From positions 1 to 11,079 of the forward strand of contig CAYFLU010000106.1 of the NCBI GenBank assembly GCA_964343975.1: 11,079 nucleotides of DNA, in the 5' to 3' direction. Shown in pieces: positions 6,155 to 11,079 of the stretch. The notes beneath the pieces are model-generated. The model did not search any database. It was given only the letters and a program-made list of their open reading frames with translations, and was not told the DNA's origin. Positions within the stretch are counted from its first letter, which is position 1; each line of letters begins with the position of its first letter. A program made the translations under genes and the position numbers. The DNA comes from SCUN01 sp964343975. Lineage in GTDB: Bacteria; Acidobacteriota; Vicinamibacteria; Vicinamibacterales; SCN-69-37.

Positions 6155-6162
6155 GTCTCACT

Positions 6163-6169
6163 GGGAGGA
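6163..6169 (+). promoter_or_regulatory. Strong ribosome binding site for rplN
   Basis: GGGAGGA in the 20-nt rpsQ/rplN spacer, 5 nt before the ATG at 6175. It is the clearest stand-alone Shine-Dalgarno sequence in the window and marks the first gene of the spc block, where E. coli starts a separate transcription unit. With only 20 nt available and no -35/-10 pattern that I can see, a promoter in the spacer itself is not supported. Confidence 0.75.
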
Positions 6170-6174
6170 CTGTC

Positions 6175-6543
6175 ATGGTTCAGATGAGATCGATTCTCGA
6201 CGTGGCCGATAACTCCGGCGCCCGCAAGATCGCGGTGATCAACCCGATCGGCGGCTCGACGGGGCGCTATGCGCGCATCGGCGACATCGTCACGGCCTCG
6301 GTGAAGGAAGCCACGCCCGAGTCGCAGGTGAAGAAGGGCTCCGTCGTCAAGGCGGTGATCGTGCGCACGCGCAAGGAGCTGCGCCGCAAGGATGGCAGCT
6401 ACATCCGGTTCGACCGGAACGCGGCCGTGCTGATCAACAACGAAGGCGAGCCGGTGGGCACGCGCGTGTTCGGGCCGGTGGCCCGTGAGCTGCGTGAGCG
6501 CCGTTTCATGAAGATCATTTCGCTCGCGCCCGAGGTGCTGTAA
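6175..6543 (+). CDS. rplN: Large ribosomal subunit protein L14
   Basis: L14 (uL14) lies on the 50S interface, forms bridges with the 30S and is the binding site of the silencing factor RsfS. The 122-residue product has exactly the usual bacterial length. It starts MVQMRSILDVADNSGARKIA, shows IGDIVTASVKEATP, and carries the family signature around residues 60-88 (KAVIVRTRKELRRKDGSYIR followed by FDRNAAVLI), then GTRVFGPVARELRERRFMKI and ISLAPEVL. No insertions or odd residues are seen. Its TAA shares a base with the rplX ATG. Confidence 0.98.
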   Translation: MVQMRSILDVADNSGARKIAVINPIGGSTGRYARIGDIVTASVKEATPESQVKKGSVVKAVIVRTRKELRRKDGSYIRFDRNAAVLINNEGEPVGTRVFGPVARELRERRFMKIISLAPEVL

Positions 6544-6860
6544 TGAAGATTCGCAAGAACGACCAGGTGCTCGTCATCGGCGGGCGCGATCGGGGCAAGC
6601 GCGGCAAGGTGCTGCGCGTGGATCCGGAGACCTCGCGCGTGATCGTCGAGGGCGTCAACTTCATCAAGCGCCACACGAAGCCGAACCCGCAGAAGAACGT
6701 CAAGGGCGGCATCGTCGAGCGTGAGGGGACGATCCACGTGTCGAACGTGATGTTGGTGGATCCGGACAGCTCGGCCCCGACCCGCGTCGGCTACCAGATC
6801 GCGAACGACGGGAGCAAGCTGCGTATCAGCCGCAAGAGCGGCGCGGTGGTGGACAAATGA
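6543..6860 (+). CDS. rplX: Large ribosomal subunit protein L24
   Basis: L24 (uL24) is one of the two initiators of 50S assembly and ends up near the tunnel exit. The 105-residue product (104 in E. coli) begins with the KOW motif, KNDQVLVIGGRDRGKRGKVL (residues 5-24), continues with VIVEGVNFIKRHTKPN, GGIVEREGTIHVSNVMLVDP and the ending PTRVGYQIANDGSKLRISRK. Some bacterial L24 proteins have a CPKCGK-type pair before PTRVG; here that position reads DPDSSA, so there is no zinc site. GAGGTG (6532-6537) lies 5 nt before the ATG. Both ends overlap neighbours: TAATG with rplN and ATGA with rplE, indicating tight coupling. Confidence 0.98.
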   Translation: MKIRKNDQVLVIGGRDRGKRGKVLRVDPETSRVIVEGVNFIKRHTKPNPQKNVKGGIVEREGTIHVSNVMLVDPDSSAPTRVGYQIANDGSKLRISRKSGAVVDK

Positions 6861-7399
6861 ACCGTCTGAAGGCGCATTACAGCAAGGATGTGGTGGCGGG
6901 GCTCAAGAAGGAGTTCGGCTACAAGAACATCATGGCGGTGCCCAAGATCACGAAGGTCGTGATCAACATGGGCCTCGGCGAAGGCACGCAGAACGCGAAG
7001 ATCGTCGACACCGGCGCGGAAGAACTCGGCAAGATCACGGGCCAGAAGGCCAAGATCACGCGCTCGACGAAGTCGATCGCCCAGTTCAAGCTGCGCAAGA
7101 ACCTCCCGATCGGCGCGATGGTGACGTTGCGCGGCGAGCGGATGTGGGAATTCCTCGATCGTCTGATTTCGATTGCGCTGCCGCGCGTCCGCGACTTCCG
7201 CGGCGTGTCGTCGCGCGGGTTCGACGGCCGCGGCAACTACACGCTCGGCCTGAAGGATCAGCTGCTGTTTCCCGAGATCGACTACCTCAAGGTCGACAAG
7301 ACCCGCGGCATGAACATCTCGGTTGTGACGACGGCGCGCACGGATGAAGAGGCGCGGCGGTTGCTGGCGCTCGTCGGCATTCCGTTCCGTCAGAGCTAG
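6857..7399 (+). CDS. rplE: Large ribosomal subunit protein L5
   Basis: L5 (uL5) binds 5S rRNA with L18 and forms part of the central protuberance and the bridge to S13. The 180-residue product has the family length (179 in E. coli). Recognisable blocks are VPKITKVVINMGLGEG, ITGQKAKITRSTKSIAQFKL, RKNLPIGAMVTLRGERMWEF, RVRDFRGVSSRGFDGRGNYT, GLKDQLLFPEIDYLKVDKTR and GMNISVVTTARTDEEARRLL. In E. coli the spc operon is repressed by S8 binding the mRNA at the L5 start; I could not identify an equivalent structure by eye around 6840-6900. The start overlaps the rplX stop by 4 nt; the upstream Shine-Dalgarno is weak (GGTGG), so reinitiation is likely. Confidence 0.98.
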   Translation: MNRLKAHYSKDVVAGLKKEFGYKNIMAVPKITKVVINMGLGEGTQNAKIVDTGAEELGKITGQKAKITRSTKSIAQFKLRKNLPIGAMVTLRGERMWEFLDRLISIALPRVRDFRGVSSRGFDGRGNYTLGLKDQLLFPEIDYLKVDKTRGMNISVVTTARTDEEARRLLALVGIPFRQS

Positions 7400-7419
7400 T
7401 GAAGGCGCAGGGATAAACG

Positions 7420-7605
7420 ATGGCGACGACTGCAAAGAGCATCAAGGATTCGAAGGGCCCGAAGTACGCGATTCGCCGGCGCAACCGCTGCAAGAAGTGC
7501 GGTCGTCCGCGGGCCTACATGCGCAAGTTCGCGTTGTGCCGACTCTGCTTCCGTGAGTTGGCGTTGCGCGGTGAAGTGTCGGGCGTGACGAAGAGCAGCT
7601 GGTAA
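7420..7605 (+). CDS. rpsN: Small ribosomal subunit protein S14, zinc-binding (type Z)
   Basis: S14 (uS14) belongs to the 30S head near S3, S10 and S19. The 61-residue product is the short, zinc-ribbon form: four cysteines at residues 24, 27, 40 and 43 in RCKKCGRPRAYMRKFALCRL and CFREL. The C terminus, GEVSGVTKSSW, is typical. E. coli has the long (about 100-residue) cysteine-free form, so this organism uses the ancestral C+ version, which ties part of its ribosome to zinc supply. Whether a cysteine-free paralogue exists elsewhere in the genome cannot be seen. AGGGA (7409-7413) lies 6 nt before the ATG in a 20-nt spacer. Confidence 0.98.
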   Translation: MATTAKSIKDSKGPKYAIRRRNRCKKCGRPRAYMRKFALCRLCFRELALRGEVSGVTKSSW

Positions 7606-7618
7606 GTCGGGCAGCTGG
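7595..7618 (+). repeat. Short direct repeat spanning the rpsN stop
   Basis: GCAGCTGG occurs at 7595-7602 and 7611-7618 with the rpsN TAA between them. Each copy contains the palindrome CAGCTG, so a 6-bp stem with a 10-nt loop is possible. It lies at the start of the longest spacer in the window (7606-7655, 50 nt), which otherwise shows only the rpsH ribosome site GAGAGGA (7646-7652). Function unknown; chance is plausible at this length. Confidence 0.4.
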
Positions 7619-7655
7619 CAGGTAGAGAGAGCACCACCGGTTTTAGAGAGGAACT

Positions 7656-8063
7656 ATGACTGATCCGATCGCAGACATGCTGACTCGCATCCGGAATGCC
7701 GTGCACGCGCGCCATCAGCGCGTGGACATTCCGGCCTCGCGAATCAAGGCGGAGATCGCCAAGATTCTCGAGAGCGAAGGCTACATCGCCGGTTTCAAGA
7801 CCGTGGACCCTGGCACCGAAGACGGTGTCTCGCGCACGAGTCTCCGGCTGTTTCTGAAGTACGGCCCGCGGGGCGAGCAGGTCATTTCGGGAATTGAGCG
7901 CGTGAGCCGTCCGGGCCGCCGCGTTTACTTCGGCCGGAATGATGTGCCGAAGGTGATGGGCGGACTGGGCACGAACATCCTCACCACGTCGCGTGGCGTG
8001 ATGACGGGTCGCGAGGCCGCGAAAGCGGGCGTCGGCGGCGAAGTGCTCTGCAACGTTTGGTAA
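7656..8063 (+). CDS. rpsH: Small ribosomal subunit protein S8
   Basis: S8 (uS8) is a primary binder of helix 21 in the central domain of 16S rRNA and, in E. coli, the translational repressor of the spc operon. The 135-residue product (130 in E. coli) starts with the diagnostic MTDPIADMLTRIRNAVHARH, contains VDIPASRIKAEIAKILESEG, RVSRPGRRVYFGRNDVPKV and the C-terminal signature TSRGVMTGREAAKAGVGGEV followed by LCNVW. A few extra residues lie in the middle (VDPGTEDGVSRTS, around 50-62). The gene follows a 50-nt spacer, the largest in the window; GAGAGGA sits just 3 nt before the ATG. No promoter pattern is clear in this spacer. Confidence 0.98.
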   Translation: MTDPIADMLTRIRNAVHARHQRVDIPASRIKAEIAKILESEGYIAGFKTVDPGTEDGVSRTSLRLFLKYGPRGEQVISGIERVSRPGRRVYFGRNDVPKVMGGLGTNILTTSRGVMTGREAAKAGVGGEVLCNVW

Positions 8064-8075
8064 GAGGGTGAACTG

Positions 8076-8612
8076 ATGTCCCGAATTGGCAGAAAACCGA
8101 TCGCGCTCCCGAAGGGCGTGACCGTCGCGGTCAAGAACGGCGTCGCCGAGTTCAAAGGGCCGAAGGGCGCCATGAAACTCGACGTCCCGCCGGGCGTGGT
8201 GGCGGAAGTGAACGGCGCGGAGCTCGTGGCGAAGAACGCCACGGAGGATCCGCTCCACTCCAAGTTCCACGGCTTGGCGCGCAGCCTGATGGCGAACGCG
8301 GTCCAGGGCGTGAGCGAGGGGTTCAAGAAGGAACTCGACATCGTGGGCACCGGCTACCGCGCCGAGCTCAAAGGCAAGCAGGTGATCTTCGCGCTCGGGT
8401 ATTCGCATCCGTGCGTGTTCGACATCCCGGCCGGCATCGATATCGCGGTGGACAAGCAGACGCACATCACGGTGACGGGCGTGGATCGCCAGCTGGTCGG
8501 CCAGGTGGCGGCCAATATCCGCGGCTTGCGCAAGCCGGATCCGTACAAGCAGAAGGGCGTACGGTACACCGGTGAAGTGCTGAAGAAGAAGGTCGGGAAG
8601 ACGGGCGCGTAG
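8076..8612 (+). CDS. rplF: Large ribosomal subunit protein L6
   Basis: L6 (uL6) sits at the base of the L7/L12 stalk near the factor-binding site. The 178-residue product (177 in E. coli) shows the usual tandem alpha/beta domains: MSRIGRKPIALPKGVTVAVK and EFKGPKGAM in the first, VSEGFKKELDIVGTGYRAEL and KGKQVIFALGYSHP at the start of the second, then the C-terminal signature RKPDPYKQKGVRY at residues 152-164. GAGGG (8064-8068) precedes the ATG in a 12-nt spacer. The TAG stop lies inside a perfect hairpin described separately. No unusual residues are seen. Confidence 0.98.
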   Translation: MSRIGRKPIALPKGVTVAVKNGVAEFKGPKGAMKLDVPPGVVAEVNGAELVAKNATEDPLHSKFHGLARSLMANAVQGVSEGFKKELDIVGTGYRAELKGKQVIFALGYSHPCVFDIPAGIDIAVDKQTHITVTGVDRQLVGQVAANIRGLRKPDPYKQKGVRYTGEVLKKKVGKTGA

Positions 8613-8620
8613 CGCCCGTC
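8600..8620 (+). other. GC-rich hairpin on the rplF stop codon
   Basis: GACGGGCGC (8600-8608) and GCGCCCGTC (8612-8620) are perfect reverse complements around a 3-nt loop GTA, giving a 9-bp stem whose loop and first 3' base contain the TAG stop (8610-8612). No T-tract follows (CTCCAGAATG comes next), so it does not qualify as an intrinsic terminator. It could stabilise or pause the transcript between rplF and rplR, or lower coupling there; this is inference. Confidence 0.65.
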
Positions 8621-8645
8621 CTCCAGAATGACCGGGGCCTAACAG

Positions 8646-9020
8646 ATGATCATCAAGACGAAGAAAGAGAAGAAGGAACGCATCCGTCTCCGCCAGCGCA
8701 AGCGCATCTCCGGTACGCCGGAGCGGCCGCGTCTCGCGGTGTTCCGCTCGGAAGCGCACATCTACACGCAGGTGATCGACGACACGGTCGGCAAGACGAT
8801 CGCGGCGGCGTCATCGGCCGAGCCGAGCCTGAAGTCGGCGTTCAGCGGCAAGGTGCGGGGCAGCAACCTGGAGGGCGCGAAGGCGGTGGGCACGGCGATC
8901 GCGGAGCGTCTGAAGGCGAAGGGCGTGACGAAGGTCGTGTTCGATCGCGGCGGGTTCCTCTATCACGGGCGCATCCGCGCCGTGGCCGATGCGGCGCGTG
9001 CCGCCGGTCTGGATTTCTAG
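8646..9020 (+). CDS. rplR: Large ribosomal subunit protein L18
   Basis: L18 (uL18) binds 5S rRNA with L5 and delivers it to the central protuberance. The 124-residue product (117 in E. coli) has a strongly basic N terminus, TKKEKKERIRLRQRKRISGT, then RPRLAVFRSEAHIYTQVIDD, a variable middle, GAKAVGTAIAERLKAKGVTK and the C-terminal signature VVFDRGGFLYHGRIRAVADA ending ARAAGLDF. The start follows a 33-nt spacer that contains the 3' arm of the rplF hairpin and only a weak ribosome site (GGGG near 8634-8637). No better start exists downstream, since the basic N terminus is conserved. Confidence 0.98.
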   Translation: MIIKTKKEKKERIRLRQRKRISGTPERPRLAVFRSEAHIYTQVIDDTVGKTIAAASSAEPSLKSAFSGKVRGSNLEGAKAVGTAIAERLKAKGVTKVVFDRGGFLYHGRIRAVADAARAAGLDF

Positions 9021-9041
9021 GCAGGCAAGGGTTAAACAGAC

Positions 9042-9557
9042 ATGGCGCATTCTCGCGAAAAGATCGATCCGTCGGAACTCGAACTGAAGGACACGGTCGT
9101 CAACATCAGCCGCGTCACGAAGGTCGTCAAGGGCGGTAAGAACCTCAGCTTCAGCGCGCTCGTGGTGATCGGCGACGGTCACGGCGTGGTGGGCTTCGGC
9201 ATCGGCAAGGCGAAGGAAGTCCCGTCGGCGATCAAGAAGGCGATCGAGGCGGCGAAGAAGTCGCTCGTGCGCGTGCCGATGAAGGGCACGACGATTCCGC
9301 ATCCGATCCTCGGCAAGTTCGGGGCGGGCGCGGTGTTGCTCAAGCCGGCGCCGGACGGCACCGGGATCATCGCCGGCGGCGCGGTCCGCGCGGTGGTCGA
9401 GTCGGCGGGGATCAGCAACGTGCTGACCAAGTCGCTCGGCTCGGCGAATCATCACAACGTGGTCCGGGCGACGTTCGCGGCGCTCACGGGCCTCAAGGAT
9501 CCGGCGTACATCGCGCGTCTGCGCGGTAAGGACGTCGAGGAACTGGTCGGAGCCTAA
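9042..9557 (+). CDS. rpsE: Small ribosomal subunit protein S5
   Basis: S5 (uS5) lies at the 30S mRNA entry and, with S4, affects decoding fidelity; spectinomycin resistance mutations map to its N-terminal loop in other bacteria. The 171-residue product (167 in E. coli) contains the double-stranded-RNA-binding-like N-terminal domain with ISRVTKVVKGGKNLSFSALV (22-41), VIGDGHGVVGFGIGKAKEVP (42-61), and the C-terminal domain with GAVLLKPAPDGTGIIAGGAV and SLGSANHHNVVRATFAAL. The loop VVKGGKNLSF corresponds to the region of the spectinomycin contacts and looks wild-type; I see no deletion. An AAGGG-like site lies in the 21-nt spacer before the ATG. Confidence 0.98.
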   Translation: MAHSREKIDPSELELKDTVVNISRVTKVVKGGKNLSFSALVVIGDGHGVVGFGIGKAKEVPSAIKKAIEAAKKSLVRVPMKGTTIPHPILGKFGAGAVLLKPAPDGTGIIAGGAVRAVVESAGISNVLTKSLGSANHHNVVRATFAALTGLKDPAYIARLRGKDVEELVGA

Positions 9558-9559
9558 TC

Positions 9560-9775
9560 GTGGCCAAAGCGAAGACGGTGAAGAAGGCCGGTCAGAAGCT
9601 GCGCGTGACGCAGACGAAGAGCGGCATTGGATTCGACAAGCAGCAGAGCGTGGTGCTGCGCAGCCTCGGGTTGCGCCGCCTGCACCACACTGTGGAAGTG
9701 CCGGACAACCCGGCGATCCGCGGCATGCTCCTCAAGGTTCGCCACCTCGTCGTGGTGGACGGCGCGAAGGGATAA
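9560..9775 (+). CDS. rpmD: Large ribosomal subunit protein L30, GTG start
   Basis: L30 (uL30) is a small 50S protein bound to 23S rRNA domain II. The 71-residue product carries LRVTQTKSGIGFDKQQSVVL, LRSLGLRRLHHTVEVPDNPA and IRGMLLKVRHLVVVD, the complete family pattern; E. coli L30 has 59 residues, and the excess is a basic N-terminal segment (AKAKTVKKAGQK). It begins with GTG, the only non-ATG start assigned here. Support for it: GGAG at 9549-9552 lies 7 nt upstream, the spacer to rpsE is 2 nt, and no ATG occurs before the conserved core (the only internal Met is at about residue 55). L30 is missing in some bacterial groups, so its presence is mildly informative for taxonomy. Confidence 0.96.
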   Translation: MAKAKTVKKAGQKLRVTQTKSGIGFDKQQSVVLRSLGLRRLHHTVEVPDNPAIRGMLLKVRHLVVVDGAKG

Positions 9776-9781
9776 GCAACG

Positions 9782-10231
9782 ATGTCACTGAACAACCTCC
9801 GTCCTCCGAAGGGCGCGACGCGGTCGCGCAAGCGTGTTGGTCGTGGTCCGGGTTCGGGTCATGGCAAGACGGCCAGCCGCGGCACCAAGGGCGCGAAGTC
9901 GCGCTCGGGCTTCCGCTTCAAGCGCGGGTTCGAAGGCGGCCAGATGCCGCTGCATCGCCGCGTGCCGAAGCGCGGCTTCCACAACCCGTTCCGCGTGGAA
10001 TACGCGGTCGTCAATCTCGATACGCTCGGTGAGGTGTTCGACGCCGGCTCGGAAGTGACGCCCGACGTGCTGCGCGAGCGCGGCCTCGTGAGCGACCGGA
10101 CGGCCCTGATCAAGGTCCTCGGCCGCGGCGAGATCAGCAAGAAGCTCACGGTGCGTGCCCACAAGTTCAGCGGGACGGCGGCCGAGAAGATCGCCAAGGC
10201 CGGCGGTTCGACTGAAGTCCTGAGCGCCTAA
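9782..10231 (+). CDS. rplO: Large ribosomal subunit protein L15
   Basis: L15 (uL15) is a 50S protein with a long, disordered basic N-terminal arm threading between rRNA helices. The 149-residue product (144 in E. coli) has that arm, LNNLRPPKGATRSRKRVGRG and PGSGHGKTASRGTKGAKSRS, then GFEGGQMPLHRRVPKRGFHN (residues 49-68) and the globular C-terminal domain with KVLGRGEISKKLTVRAHKFS and AAEKIAKAGGSTEVL, which matches the family signature. GAAGGGA (9766-9772), overlapping the rpmD end, lies 9 nt before the ATG. secY follows after 6 nt. Confidence 0.98.
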   Translation: MSLNNLRPPKGATRSRKRVGRGPGSGHGKTASRGTKGAKSRSGFRFKRGFEGGQMPLHRRVPKRGFHNPFRVEYAVVNLDTLGEVFDAGSEVTPDVLRERGLVSDRTALIKVLGRGEISKKLTVRAHKFSGTAAEKIAKAGGSTEVLSA

Positions 10232-10237
10232 ACCCTC

Positions 10238-11079
10238 ATGGATTCCTTCAAGAATCTCTTCGCTGTTCCGGAACTCCGCAAGCGGATCCTCTTTACCTTT
10301 GGTCTGCTTGCGGTCTACCGCATTGGCTCGCACATTCCCACGCCGGGCATCAACACGGCGGCGGTGGAGCAGTTCGCGGAGCAGGCGGCCAACACGATGT
10401 TCGGCCTCTACGACATGTTCTCGGGGAAGAACCTGTCGCAGATGACGATCTTCGCGTTGGGCGTGATGCCGTACATCTCCGCGAGCATCATCCTCCAGCT
10501 GCTGACGGTCGTGTGGCCGTACCTCGAGCGCCTGTCGAAGGAAGGCGAACTCGGCCGCCGCAAGATCACGCAGTACACGCGCTACGGCACGATCCTCCTG
10601 TCGGTGGTTCAGGCGTACGGCATCGCGATCTTCCTCGAGCGTTCGACGGGCGTGCAGGGCGGCTTGCCGCTCGTGTACAACCCGGGCTGGAGCTTCGAGC
10701 TGATGGCGGTGCTCACGCTCACGACCGGCTCGGTGTTCGTGATGTGGCTCGGTGAGCAGATCACCGAGCGCGGCATCGGCAACGGCATGTCCCTGCTCAT
10801 CTACGCGGGCATCGTCGTGGGCTTCCCGCGCGGCATCATCTCGACGATCTCGCAGCTGCAGACGGGCGACATCGGCCTGCTCACGCTCATCGCGCTCATC
10901 GTGCTGATGATCGCGGTGGTCGGCGGCATCGTGTTCATGGAGCGCGGCCAGCGCCGCGTGACCGTGCAGTACGCGCGCCGCATGGTCGGCCGCCGGATGT
11001 ATGGCGGCGCGAGCACGCACATTCCGCTCAAGGTGAACACCGGCGGCGTCATGCCGGTCATCTTCTCGAGCTCGATCCT
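10238..11079 (+). CDS. secY: Protein translocase subunit SecY, 5' part (3' end outside window)
   Basis: SecY is the membrane channel of the Sec translocon, working with SecE, SecG, SecA and docked ribosomes. 280 codons plus 2 nt are present of an expected 430-450. The N terminus MDSFKNLFAVPELRKRILFT leads into TM1 (about 17-36), HIPTPGIN, the plug region with MFGLYDMFSG (54-63), TM2 with FALGVMPYISASIILQLL, the cytoplasmic KEGELGRRKITQYTRYGT, TM3 (about 116-133), TM4 (about 153-171), the signature GEQITERGIGNGMSLLIYAG (172-191), TM5, TM6 (about 212-233), and the start of the large cytoplasmic loop with ERGQRRVTVQYARRMVG and IPLKVNTGGVMPVIF. No good Shine-Dalgarno precedes the ATG (only GAGCG at 10222-10226), so reinitiation after rplO, 6 nt away, is likely. 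The frame has no stop before the window ends. Confidence 0.98.
   Translation, partial: MDSFKNLFAVPELRKRILFTFGLLAVYRIGSHIPTPGINTAAVEQFAEQAANTMFGLYDMFSGKNLSQMTIFALGVMPYISASIILQLLTVVWPYLERLSKEGELGRRKITQYTRYGTILLSVVQAYGIAIFLERSTGVQGGLPLVYNPGWSFELMAVLTLTTGSVFVMWLGEQITERGIGNGMSLLIYAGIVVGFPRGIISTISQLQTGDIGLLTLIALIVLMIAVVGGIVFMERGQRRVTVQYARRMVGRRMYGGASTHIPLKVNTGGVMPVIFSSSI

Noticed and set aside
6155..6174. spc-type promoter before rplN
   Set aside because: Only 20 nt of spacer and no -35/-10 pair visible; anything upstream is hidden by the gap, so it cannot be supported or excluded.
8600..8640. Intrinsic terminator after rplF
   Set aside because: The hairpin is strong but no T tract follows, and the operon clearly continues with rplR, rpsE and others.
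7515..8759. Long minus-strand open frame (414 codons) opposite rpsN-rpsH-rplF-rplR
   Set aside because: It crosses four certain genes and their spacers, and its translation is Arg/His/Ala-rich without any recognisable fold. High GC at third codon positions suppresses antisense stops, which explains it.
9785..11020. Long minus-strand open frame (411 codons) opposite rplO and secY
   Set aside because: Same antisense GC effect; the product is low-complexity Arg/His/Ala/Asp/Glu and lies opposite two unmistakable genes.
1..11079. Undescribed system or accessory island hidden in the run
   Set aside because: Every base outside spacers of at most 50 nt and the N gap is accounted for by a canonical, syntenic housekeeping gene. 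There is no atypical composition block, integrase, tRNA edge or repeat array.

Overview
The window is a continuous, GC-rich, single-strand run of ribosomal-protein genes: the 3' part of the str operon (fusA) joined directly to the S10 and spc operons. In order on the + strand it holds fusA (3' part), rpsJ, rplC, rplD, rplW, rplB, rpsS, rplV, rpsC, rplP, rpmC (cut by a gap), rpsQ (only its last 20 codons), rplN, rplX, rplE, rpsN, rpsH, rplF, rplR, rpsE, rpmD, rplO and secY (5' part). No RNA gene, mobile element, CRISPR array or accessory cargo is visible.

The organism is a bacterium with high GC, strongly so at third codon positions. The order is the canonical bacterial one. Zinc-ribbon S14 and the text of S5, L4 and L30 resemble, from memory, Acidobacteriota (perhaps Vicinamibacteria) or deep 'delta' lineages. 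That placement is an inference of modest confidence. The run of exactly 100 Ns (5992-6091) says this is a scaffolded draft assembly or metagenome bin.

Layout: 1-1208 is the C-terminal part of EF-G. 1208-6154 is the S10 block, six large-subunit-dominated genes followed by S19, L22, S3, L16, L29 and the S17 tail. 6175-10231 is the spc block from L14 to L15. 10238-11079 is SecY, open at the window end. Genes are packed very tightly: start/stop overlaps of 1 or 4 nt occur at fusA/rpsJ, rplD/rplW, rpsS/rplV, rplP/rpmC, rplN/rplX and rplX/rplE. The longest intergenic space is 50 nt (7606-7655), so no stretch over 300 bases lacks a gene.

Together the genes supply the translocation factor EF-G, proteins of both ribosomal subunits, including the tunnel-lining L4 and L22 and the exit-site L23, and the SecY channel onto which ribosomes dock. 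The close packing implies co-transcription and translational coupling. Features worth a second look are modest: no tuf gene and no leader between fusA and rpsJ, an under-sized assembly gap, an exact 14-nt direct repeat at the start of rpsS, a perfect 9-bp hairpin on the rplF stop codon, and lineage-type protein variations. I found no sign of an undescribed system; this is an ordinary core region.
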